NCBI RefSeq assembly: GCF_002127545.1
Contig: NZ_MUBK01000021.1
Location: 25,194 to 89,193 of the forward strand
Source of the DNA: Xenorhabdus beddingii
GTDB lineage: Bacteria > Pseudomonadota > Gammaproteobacteria > Enterobacterales > Enterobacteriaceae
Length of the DNA: 64,000 nt
Reading direction: 5' to 3'
Part shown: one piece after another, positions 49,480 through 56,960 of the stretch
How positions within the stretch are numbered: the stretch's first letter is position 1
How the letters are laid out: each line of letters starts with the position of its first letter
Translations under genes and position numbers: made by a program
The notes under the pieces: model-generated
What the model saw: only the letters and a program-made list of their open reading frames with translations
Told to the model about the DNA's origin: nothing
Database searches by the model: none

Positions 49480-49509
49480 GATAACAGTACCCTTTTTGGT
49501 ACTGTTATC
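49480..49509 (+). terminator. Perfect 12-bp hairpin between substrate and Slam gene, copy 1
   Basis: GATAACAGTACC pairs with GGTACTGTTATC around a CTTTTT loop, 8 bases after the substrate stop, without a following T run. Probably mRNA 3' stabiliser or partial terminator that lowers Slam expression relative to substrate. Confidence 0.6.
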
Positions 49510-49589
49510 GCCTCTTGTCCCTTTCATCTTTCTTGCCCTATTTATTCATTGATTTTCAATAAAATGGGCTTTGTACGCAGGTTGTTTCT

Positions 49590-51089
49590 ATGACTGACAA
49601 CAGAAAAGTGCATGGCAAGAGAAGAGCGCCTCTATTACTGACCTCACTGCTGCTCTCATTTCTCTCCCCGGCAATCCATGCCAATGAAGATATTAGCCAC
49701 AAAATTTGGCAAGAAGAACGATATTATCAACAACATAAGCAACAGAAAAAGGAAGCCGACTTGATGATGTCAGATGCCATTTCTACAAAGAGTGGTGCTT
49801 CATCAATCGTGATCCACGGACAAAAATTCAAGCTAGAAAACAATGAGAAAGACATCGCTAAGGCACTGTATCTTGCAATTAACTATCGGCAGTGGCAAGA
49901 CGTAAAACGTCTTCTCATCGCGTATAAAAAACTGCCCCGGTACGATCCGCTACTTGTCGATTTTGCCCAAGGCTGGCTGGCACAGCTTCACGGGAATTCA
50001 GTGCTTGCGACGGCTTATTACCAAAAAATCCTGCGTCAAAAACCGAATTCCACACGTATCAAACTGGAACTGGCTCGTGTTTATTTTAACGATTATAAAA
50101 ATCGGGAATCTGAACAACTATTTAAAGAAATCAGTGAGCAACAACAGTTACCAGAAATAATCTTGCAGAATATTGGCCGTTATCAGGAGGCAATAAACCT
50201 GAGAAATGGCTGGCACGGCTCATTTTCACTCGGTTATACCTATGACGATAATATCAATCTGTCATCCAACCAGAAACCGATCTGCCTGCTTCCCATAAAG
50301 GAAAAATGCGTGATTGAACGGAACATACCAAAACCTATCAAAGAATGGGGTGCCGTTTATAACGCTACGTTGAGCCGACGTTACCCATTAGTCGGTCATC
50401 ACGGTATTTTTGGCCGTGGCTTGATTTATGGTGAAAATTATCACCATTACCACGATGAAAATGAAAATATGCTCCTGCTGGTCAGTGGCTACAGCTATAA
50501 AAGCCGAACCCATGATTTTTCTTTCGGTCCCCTGTTTGAATATAAACAACGAGCAGGAAATACTGAATACCATGCCATCGGTGCCAAAATAGAGTGGCAG
50601 TGGGACATTACCACTCAAACCTCCCTCAATATTGAGCTTGGACATAAGAAATTGAGCTACCAACCGCGTTACCGTTGGAAAGACGGCGAACTGTCTTCAT
50701 GCTATTTCAGCCTGTCCCATGCCATCAGTAAAAGATTAATGCTGTTTGGCGGTGGCAGTTGGAACTATCAAAACAATCAACAAGCCGCATCTCGTTATCA
50801 AAAATGGGGAGTGAATATGGGAATAGCAGGGCAGCTCTATTCCGGTATTAATGGATCGTTATTTGTCACACTGAAAAAGCAACAATTTGGTGCCTACAGC
50901 GCATTATTAGGTGCCAAACGTCAAGATAATGAACAGATCTATACGGCTTCCATTAAATTTCCTGTTGCTAAGATATTGGGAATGACACCCTCTTTAACTT
51001 TCCGCCATCGGCACAATCGCAGCAATGTCGGCTGGCTGTACAGCTATGATAAAAACGAAGTACAGATACAGTTAGAGAAATATTTTTAA
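49590..51089 (+). CDS. Slam (DUF560) outer-membrane translocator, copy 1
   Basis: 499 residues. After a signal peptide (PLLLTSLLLSFLSPAIHA) comes a periplasmic region with TPR-like helices (ALYLAINYRQWQDVKRLLIAY, then YYQKILRQKPNSTRIKLELA). From about residue 205 a 14-strand-type barrel follows, with alternating strands (GSFSLGYTYDDNINLSS, SYSYKSRTHDFSF-like) and the terminal EVQIQLEKYF ending in phenylalanine. Slam proteins move their partner protein across the outer membrane (type XI secretion). About two thirds identical in pattern to copy 2. Confidence 0.88.
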   Translation: MTDNRKVHGKRRAPLLLTSLLLSFLSPAIHANEDISHKIWQEERYYQQHKQQKKEADLMMSDAISTKSGASSIVIHGQKFKLENNEKDIAKALYLAINYRQWQDVKRLLIAYKKLPRYDPLLVDFAQGWLAQLHGNSVLATAYYQKILRQKPNSTRIKLELARVYFNDYKNRESEQLFKEISEQQQLPEIILQNIGRYQEAINLRNGWHGSFSLGYTYDDNINLSSNQKPICLLPIKEKCVIERNIPKPIKEWGAVYNATLSRRYPLVGHHGIFGRGLIYGENYHHYHDENENMLLLVSGYSYKSRTHDFSFGPLFEYKQRAGNTEYHAIGAKIEWQWDITTQTSLNIELGHKKLSYQPRYRWKDGELSSCYFSLSHAISKRLMLFGGGSWNYQNNQQAASRYQKWGVNMGIAGQLYSGINGSLFVTLKKQQFGAYSALLGAKRQDNEQIYTASIKFPVAKILGMTPSLTFRHRHNRSNVGWLYSYDKNEVQIQLEKYF

Positions 51090-51850
51090 TCCAAGCTATG
51101 GAACATCCACAGATTAGGTTCGATGTAATAAGCCATCTGTTTTTCAACATCCACCACCAACGGCACCAAACCGCCCGGAATGATATATTCTCCGCTTTGC
51201 GGAAATTTCATGCCTGTCCACGCCTGCCATTGTTCCAAAGTGCCGTAAATATCCATGGAGCGCAGGGCTGGCTTGATGATTTTTGCGCCTAAACGACAAT
51301 GGGTGCGGATCCACGGGTCAAACGGCTCACCTTTGTCATTTTTCCAGCCACAGTATTCGATAAAGTCTTGCAGGGGATAGCGGCTTTTCAAACTTGGCCT
51401 GACAGGAACCACAACCCCTTGCAATCCCTCCTCTCTGGCGGTTTGTTTCAAGCTGTTGATCAATAAAGCCGGGATATTTTGCCCCCGGAACTCAGGATCA
51501 ACCGTCACACTCAGGGCGGACACCATATTGGCCTGCGCTTTTCCTTTGGCGGCTCCCCCCGCTTCTAACACCGCATCCCACCCTTCATCAGGCAACTGAT
51601 CTAATGAATGATGTTCCCAAGGAAAAGGAATTGCTTTCAGCAGACCTATAAGACGTTCTTCTTGTCCCTGTTGCAGAATGGCTAACTTTTGAAAACGACT
51701 GAAACCCGGCTCATATAATTTGTCCCAATATTTTTCAGCGACTGCATCCTGATTCATAAACAGGGGCCAATTGTTATCAATAAGCTCTTCAATCGCATCA
51801 ATAAGATCTGCCCTTTCTTCAACCGATTGAATAATGATTCCTGCTTCCAT
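51086..51850 (-). CDS. GNAT family N-acetyltransferase
   Basis: 254 residues from ATG 51850, which follows GGGAGAGG; a GTG at 51877 would add nine residues. The acetyl-CoA fold is suggested by MVSALSVTVDPEFRGQNIPA (beta4 and pyrophosphate-binding loop). No membrane segment. Substrate unknown. It converges on the copy 1 Slam gene with a four-base overlap and separates the two Slam modules together with the Hcp genes. Confidence 0.75.
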   Translation of the reverse strand: MEAGIIIQSVEERADLIDAIEELIDNNWPLFMNQDAVAEKYWDKLYEPGFSRFQKLAILQQGQEERLIGLLKAIPFPWEHHSLDQLPDEGWDAVLEAGGAAKGKAQANMVSALSVTVDPEFRGQNIPALLINSLKQTAREEGLQGVVVPVRPSLKSRYPLQDFIEYCGWKNDKGEPFDPWIRTHCRLGAKIIKPALRSMDIYGTLEQWQAWTGMKFPQSGEYIIPGGLVPLVVDVEKQMAYYIEPNLWMFHSLD

Positions 51851-52281
51851 AACACCTCTCCCATTAGGCTTTTTCACCCGAATAGATATATGAAAAATGT
51901 TATACCCTAAGTTCTTTCAAGTGACTGATGAGTTGGCAGCAACCCGAAAATGATGGGGTATAGAACTTATAGAATGATAAAAACAACAGAGAGTCAACAT
52001 ATACCCTATGGGGTGAGGTTTAATTCATTATATGAGTGGTTATATTCGATATTATGCAGCTACATTTGTAATACATTGATCTTTAGGTGATTAAAGACAC
52101 TTTGTTCACATGTTAATTTCTAATTTAAAAAGAATGTGATCTTCATCTCCCACCGCTGGTTGGGTATTCCTGACCTTTAAAGGAATTAGTACTTTTTAAC
52201 TTTAATAATACATCAGGTTTTTTAATAAATTTAAATAAAGTGATATACTAGGTTGTATTTATTATTATTGAAGAGGATGAT
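51851..52281. other. Gene-free spacer
   Basis: 431 bases, AT-rich. No convincing gene. The last part before 52282 holds a plausible -10 (TATACT at about 52244) and a GAGG ribosome-binding site for the next small gene. Confidence 0.45.
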
Positions 52282-52608
52282 ATGGATAAAAATATTGAAG
52301 ATTTAATGATGAACAGTGGATTTACTTTGCGTGAAATAGAAAAAATAAAATTTGTTGCTGAAAAATCTGGACATAGCGTTTTAAAAGAGATTAATGAATT
52401 GAGTGATAGTTTTTATAGGGTTGTATTTATAGTGTTTTTTTCATTATTTGTTTCCGTTTTTATTTTTTTAGTGCCGGAAAAAGCCAATGTTATTGGCTTT
52501 TTATTTTCCATTTTCTGTGTGATTCCTTTTGCATTGTTTATGGTGGCTGCAAGATTGAGATACAAGGCCTTTATATTTATGAAAAAATATAAAGGAGATT
52601 CTTTCTAA
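52282..52608 (+). CDS. Small protein with two membrane helices, near the Hcp-linked gene
   Basis: 108 residues with a GAGG site. A charged N-terminal ~45 residues precede two hydrophobic helices (about 45-66 and 70-92), and a basic tail ends in KKYKGDSF. I do not recognise the family. It converges on the DUF4225-like gene with a 27-base gap. An immunity role is conceivable, but immunity genes usually follow their effector in the same direction, so this remains weak. Confidence 0.6.
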   Translation: MDKNIEDLMMNSGFTLREIEKIKFVAEKSGHSVLKEINELSDSFYRVVFIVFFSLFVSVFIFLVPEKANVIGFLFSIFCVIPFALFMVAARLRYKAFIFMKKYKGDSF

Positions 52609-52635
52609 TATTATCATATTATGCTATTATTTTCT

Positions 52636-53427
52636 CTAATTGTAATTAGGGTCATTATAGATGTCATAAGCCGATTTTATAGTGATAAGATCGGCACTAA
52701 TTTCTAAAAAAAGACCGTAACCGTTCATCAATTGATAACCAAAAACATAATCTGTATTTATATAATAAAATAATCGCCATGCCTCTGGCTTCAATGCACT
52801 TCGGAATAGTCCATAGCCTGAAAGTGTGAGGTCAACCCCAGCATAAACTAGACTTCCTGCGGTTCTACTAAAACCTAAAAGCTCTGCGCTATATTCATAT
52901 CCACGTCGAAAATGACCTTTATAAAAAACATTATTCTCGATGATTGCACCAACATTTTCTTCGATAGAACCGAAACCATGAACTACGAGTCCTGCTCCTG
53001 CAAGTGTACCAACGGTACCACTTACTTTAGATGAAGCCATTGAAATTCCTGTAATTACTTGTGTAGTACCTATAACAATACCAACAGCTTTCAGCATATA
53101 GTCATTAAAATCAAGTTTTCTTCTGATTTCAATATGAGCATATTGTTTGGTTAAATTATTTTTAACAGCATTTGCTTGGAATGATATGTTGTCACGTTCT
53201 TTTTTTAAATCTAACATCGCCTGTTTTTTTATTTCAGGTAATTTTGTATTTTTTGCTATATTGACATGGTGTTTAGAAAAATTGAAAATCTCATTTTCAA
53301 ATCGCCGTCTTATAGGTATGTTCTTAATAAGACTTGATGCTGATAAAGATATTTCTTTGAGGCTTCTTGAGGTGACAGAAACCATATTGTTGTAATAATC
53401 ATTTTCTCTAGATTTAGAATCATACAT
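52636..53427 (-). CDS. DUF4225-like protein, candidate Hcp-associated effector
   Basis: 263 residues from ATG 53427, which follows AGGG and lies one base after the hcp stop; ATG 53445 would overlap hcp by 17 bases. A charged helical N-terminal half (to ~115) is followed by a glycine-rich hydrophobic segment (VGIVIGTTQVITGISMASS, GTVGTLAGAGLVVHGFGS), then a C-terminal block (SGYGLFRSALKPEAWRLFYY, then LFLEISADLITI) that I associate with DUF4225. Placement directly behind hcp suggests a cargo of the T6SS tube, perhaps membrane-acting. Effector function is inference. AT-rich coding sequence. Confidence 0.65.
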   Translation of the reverse strand: MYDSKSRENDYYNNMVSVTSRSLKEISLSASSLIKNIPIRRRFENEIFNFSKHHVNIAKNTKLPEIKKQAMLDLKKERDNISFQANAVKNNLTKQYAHIEIRRKLDFNDYMLKAVGIVIGTTQVITGISMASSKVSGTVGTLAGAGLVVHGFGSIEENVGAIIENNVFYKGHFRRGYEYSAELLGFSRTAGSLVYAGVDLTLSGYGLFRSALKPEAWRLFYYINTDYVFGYQLMNGYGLFLEISADLITIKSAYDIYNDPNYN

Positions 53428-53428
53428 A

Positions 53429-53908
53429 TCAATAAACCCTATCATCCCAAAAGCTATATCCGCTTGTTCCTGCTAAATGATGTTGCCATGTTATACTTTT
53501 ATACTTAAATGAAACGCTTTCTTGTGGTTGTGCGTCATTGTGAGTTAAGGAGTTTGGGCAGATAAAACTCATTTCTGAAATAGTTACATTTGTTATTTTA
53601 AATGTGTAATACTTTGATAATCCTCCTGCACTATCCGTTCTATAAATATCAAATAAGCATTCTAGTTCTTCATTGCTAGATATGGCTACTCCTAATAAAG
53701 GTGATGACTTATCTATTGGTTTTTTAATCGTCATAGGAGAGTGAGTGACATTCTGATCTCTATATAAGGCGTGACTTAACTCATATATATAAATTTGATC
53801 TTCACGACCGAGTTGATAAAGATTCCCTATCGAATTTTCTGATGAGCACCCAGCAGAGATTAAACCTTGTTTCTTACCATTAATCGTTAAATATATAATG
53901 TTAGACAT
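53429..53908 (-). CDS. hcp: Hcp family type VI secretion protein
   Basis: 159 residues from ATG 53908, with GAGGGAAC upstream and the standard start MSNIIYLTINGKKQGLISAG; the longer frame to 53995 would add an unrelated hydrophobic leader. Hcp forms hexameric rings of the T6SS inner tube and can carry effectors. Typical segments are EDQIYIYELSHALYRDQNV, KPIDKSSPLLGVAIS and SFKYKSITWQHHLAGTSGYS. No other T6SS genes are nearby, so it is an orphan hcp dependent on a cluster elsewhere. It is transcribed with the DUF4225-like gene. Confidence 0.92.
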   Translation of the reverse strand: MSNIIYLTINGKKQGLISAGCSSENSIGNLYQLGREDQIYIYELSHALYRDQNVTHSPMTIKKPIDKSSPLLGVAISSNEELECLFDIYRTDSAGGLSKYYTFKITNVTISEMSFICPNSLTHNDAQPQESVSFKYKSITWQHHLAGTSGYSFWDDRVY

Positions 53909-54187
53909 ATTGTTCCCTCTTTTTATCTTGTACATAAAAATAAAAAACATTATTGATGTTGTCAACATAATTATTGATGTTTTAAATACTCGCAATATCA
54001 GTCTAAATTGACCTAAATTTTAGATTTTTACTCCGCTATAAACATATATTTAAATAATGTTTTATTTCTGTATCATAAATCAAATTGATATTTTTTTTCT
54101 TCATTTATCATTGTGTTATAGACATTATAGTGATACCAGAAATAATTTGTGTAAGTTATTTTTTAAAGGATGAGTAAAGCAACTAAG

Positions 54188-54217
54188 AAAATGGTGACTT
54201 AAATCACCATTTTTATT
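54188..54217 (+). terminator. Terminator-like hairpin in the hcp/hemophilin spacer
   Basis: AAATGGTGA pairs with TCACCATTT around a CTTAAA loop, followed by TTATTTG. No gene precedes it closely on this strand; a few codons ending in a stop just before it might be the tail of a lost gene. The whole 53909-54593 gap (685 bases) is AT-rich and otherwise holds only promoters. Confidence 0.6.
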
Positions 54218-54477
54218 TGTTTGTCTTCTTTGAATTTAAAATATAAGGCTATTACAGTACATCACAGGGTGGAGTTCAATTAGTTTCAACAAAAATAATT
54301 TGAATGCTAATCATGTCGTTAGCAACAAAATAACCTCAGTGAATTAAATCTACCTAACTCACATTTTTAACAAAAAAACAGATAGCTTAAACTTTCTCCA
54401 TAAAATAAATAATCATTAAAAATCAATATAATAAAAATAAATTATAACTAATAAACCCCATTAATAGCGAAACAAAC

Positions 54478-54496
54478 AATAATAATTATCATTTAC
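54478..54496. promoter_or_regulatory. Fur-box-like operator upstream of the hemophilin locus
   Basis: The 19 bases match 14 of 19 positions of the enteric Fur consensus (GATAATGATAATCATTATC). A second overlapping ATTATCATTTGAATAATG run follows. It lies about 100 bases before the hemophilin start, consistent with iron-repressed expression. Confidence 0.65.
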
Positions 54497-54593
54497 ATTA
54501 TCATTTGAATAATGTACTTTTTTTTCGCGCAATAAATCAGGCCGTTTTTTAGATTGGGTAACGAGGGATCCCCCATTCCAAATGAGGATAATG

Positions 54594-55334
54594 ATGAAAA
54601 AGGTAAACGTATTAGTTGTCGCTTTAGGCACATTGGGATTTATGGCACAAGCTCAGGCAGCCGTAGGATTTGGCCAGAGCCAGAAAAACACAACACCGCA
54701 CATTGAGGTTGGTGCAACCCAACCCGGTTCAGGCCCACATGGTGGCAAAGGTGGCGAACCCGGCATTGGCGTCAGTTCAGTTTATGGTGGACAGATCACC
54801 GGTTTTGCCGGTTTGACCCGTATGGCACCTGCCGACAATAATGGTATTCACAATATTTCCATGGCGGGAGCACCCGGCTCTCACGGTGGCATGGGAGTGT
54901 TCCATTTCAGCAAGGTTGCCAATGCAGACGTTTACTTCGGTGAATGGTCACAGACAGGTCAGGCATCCGATCGCACCCACACCGTTTATTATGCCGGCAA
55001 AGACATTACCACCAATATTCCGACCGACGGCACAGCCACTTATACGGTAACAGGCATTAACCAATATAGTGGTAGCAATGCCCTGTCCGGTACATTTACC
55101 GCAGATTTTGGTGAGCAAACGCTGGTTGGTTCACTGGCAAATAGCGCAATGACAATAAACATTGATGCTGATATCCATTCCGATGCCAGTTTTGAAGGCG
55201 ATGCTAACATTGGTGGCCTTGCTGGAACAGCGGATGGTCACTTCTTTGGCGACAGCGCTTCCAGTCTGGCGGGATATGCGAAATTTGAAGGTGACAAAAC
55301 CAAAGATACCGCTTTCGGTGGTTCTAAACAGTAA
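54594..55334 (+). CDS. hrpC: Hemophilin-type secreted heme-binding protein, copy 2
   Basis: 246 residues from ATG 54594, six bases after a GAGG; ATG 54591 and 54582 are alternatives. Signal peptide MKKVNVLVVALGTLGFMAQAQA without a lipobox. The N-terminal handle has glycine/histidine-rich stretches (GPHGGKGGEPG, GSHGGMGVFHF) suitable for heme ligation. The C-terminal barrel carries YFGEWSQT, GTATYTVTGINQYSG and GDSASSLAGYAKF. It matches the hemophilin HrpC described for Xenorhabdus nematophila, secreted by its Slam partner to capture heme. First gene of hrpC-B-A-D. Symbol from literature memory. Confidence 0.85.
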   Translation: MKKVNVLVVALGTLGFMAQAQAAVGFGQSQKNTTPHIEVGATQPGSGPHGGKGGEPGIGVSSVYGGQITGFAGLTRMAPADNNGIHNISMAGAPGSHGGMGVFHFSKVANADVYFGEWSQTGQASDRTHTVYYAGKDITTNIPTDGTATYTVTGINQYSGSNALSGTFTADFGEQTLVGSLANSAMTINIDADIHSDASFEGDANIGGLAGTADGHFFGDSASSLAGYAKFEGDKTKDTAFGGSKQ

Positions 55335-55346
55335 TCCTTAATTTTT

Positions 55347-55387
55347 CAGAGAACAGTGCTCACTTTTAGCGCTGTTCTCTGTTTTTA
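55347..55387 (+). terminator. Hairpin with T run between hemophilin and Slam gene, copy 2
   Basis: CAGAGAACAG (55347-55356) pairs with CTGTTCTCTG (55372-55381), followed by TTTTTA. It looks like an intrinsic terminator inside the operon, so only part of the transcripts would read into the Slam, receptor and TonB genes. Confidence 0.75.
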
Positions 55388-55423
55388 TTTCTACTAACGT
55401 GAGCTTTGTGATCTGGTTTCCCG

Positions 55424-56899
55424 ATGTCTGACAATAGAATAACGCCAATATTATCAGCGGCACTGATGGCTCTATGCCTCTCCCTGCCCGTGTATGCCGA
55501 TGAAGATATCCCACGAAAAATCTGGCAGGAAGCCCAGCATAACCAGCAGGAGCATGAAGCCAGTCTGATTACCCCCGACCCTATTTTGGTTGACAATGAT
55601 GCTGCACTGATTGTGATTAACGGGCAAACTTTTCAGGTCGAAAACAATATTAATGATATCGGCCAGGCGTTATTCCTCGCCATTAACCATCGGCAATGGC
55701 CGGACGTTAAACGCTTTCTCACGGCTTATCAAACATTGCCGGGGCATGATGTCATGCTGGTCAATTTTGCCCAAGGTGGGTTGGCACGCCTTGAGGGGGA
55801 TTTAGATCTCGCCGCCTATCATTATCAACAAATTCTGCATCAACAGCCTGATTTCCCGCGCATTGAACTGGAACTGGCCCGCATCTATTTTGAGGATCAT
55901 AAAAATCGGGAAGCCGAACAACTGTTTGCCGGACTGCATAAAGAACAAAAGCTACCCGACGTGGTGTTGAAGAACATAAACAGCTATCTGAACGCCATCG
56001 ATCTGAGAAATGGCTGGCGTGGCTCTTTCTCGGCCGGTTACGCCTATAACGATAATGTGAATATGTCCCCTGATCAGGAAACCATCTATCAATATCATAA
56101 CCCCATAGATGACTTATTTTATCAAGGGCAGACACCAAAAGCCGTCAAAGCGTGGGGCACCTCTTATGATGCCACATTAAGCCGGCGCTATCAGATCGCC
56201 GGTCATCACGGCATTTTTGGCCGTAGCCTGATATATGGTGAAAACTACCGTGATTACCACGATGAGAATGAAAATACCTTCCTGCTGGTGGGGGGCTACA
56301 GCTATAAAAGCAGAAGTCACGATTTCTCTTTTGGTCCCTTATTTGAATATAAACAACGGGCGGGTGACAGCTATTACCGTGCCACCGGTGCCAAAACAGA
56401 ATGGCGATGGGCATTCACTCCCCAAACTGCCCTGAGTATTGAACTTGAGCACAAAAAGTTACGTCATCAAGAATCAGACCGCCGGAAAGATGGCGCACTC
56501 TCTTCAACTTACTTCACCCTCTCCCATGCTATCAGCAAAGATTTTGCCCTGTTTGGTGGCGGTGATTGGGTTTATCGGGACAACGACCTGCATCCGGTGG
56601 ATCGCTATCAGCAATGGGGAGTTCGGGCAGGGGTTGCAGGACAGATCTATCCCGGCATTAACGGCTCACTGTTTGCCACGCTGAAACAGCGCCGTTTTGG
56701 GGCCTACCATCCGATGCTTCGTGCCATACGCCAGGATAATGAACAAATTTATACCGCTGTCATTAAAATCCCTGCCGCTGAAATATTAGGCATGACACCG
56801 TCTTTAACTTTCCGCCATCGCCGCAATCACAGCAATGTGGACTGGCTGTACAGCTATAACAAAAATGAAGTGCTGATCAGGCTGGAAAAGTATTTTTAA
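55424..56899 (+). CDS. hrpB: Slam (DUF560) outer-membrane translocator, copy 2
   Basis: 491 residues. Signal peptide (ILSAALMALCLSLPVYA), TPR-like periplasmic domain (ALFLAINHRQWPDVKRFLTAY, YHYQQILHQQPDFPRIELEL), then the beta-barrel with GSFSAGYAYNDNVNMS, GGYSYKSRSHDFSFGP and the C-terminal VLIRLEKYF. Type XI secretion translocator for the upstream hemophilin. Ribosome-binding site is weak. It is followed by the receptor gene after 61 bases. Confidence 0.9.
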   Translation: MSDNRITPILSAALMALCLSLPVYADEDIPRKIWQEAQHNQQEHEASLITPDPILVDNDAALIVINGQTFQVENNINDIGQALFLAINHRQWPDVKRFLTAYQTLPGHDVMLVNFAQGGLARLEGDLDLAAYHYQQILHQQPDFPRIELELARIYFEDHKNREAEQLFAGLHKEQKLPDVVLKNINSYLNAIDLRNGWRGSFSAGYAYNDNVNMSPDQETIYQYHNPIDDLFYQGQTPKAVKAWGTSYDATLSRRYQIAGHHGIFGRSLIYGENYRDYHDENENTFLLVGGYSYKSRSHDFSFGPLFEYKQRAGDSYYRATGAKTEWRWAFTPQTALSIELEHKKLRHQESDRRKDGALSSTYFTLSHAISKDFALFGGGDWVYRDNDLHPVDRYQQWGVRAGVAGQIYPGINGSLFATLKQRRFGAYHPMLRAIRQDNEQIYTAVIKIPAAEILGMTPSLTFRHRRNHSNVDWLYSYNKNEVLIRLEKYF

Positions 56900-56960
56900 T
56901 CAAAACCTTATGTTTTTTATTTGCGTGATGATAATTGACCAAGCGAGGCAAGGGAAAATA

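Noticed and set aside
53909..53995. Longer hcp start giving a hydrophobic leader
   Set aside because: Hcp has no signal peptide; the ATG at 53908 has a strong ribosome-binding site and the standard N-terminus.
54165..54217. Short ORF (nine codons) ending at a terminator, as a small protein gene
   Set aside because: Too short, and the AAAGG directly abuts the ATG; more likely the tail of a lost gene or the 3' end of an unknown RNA.
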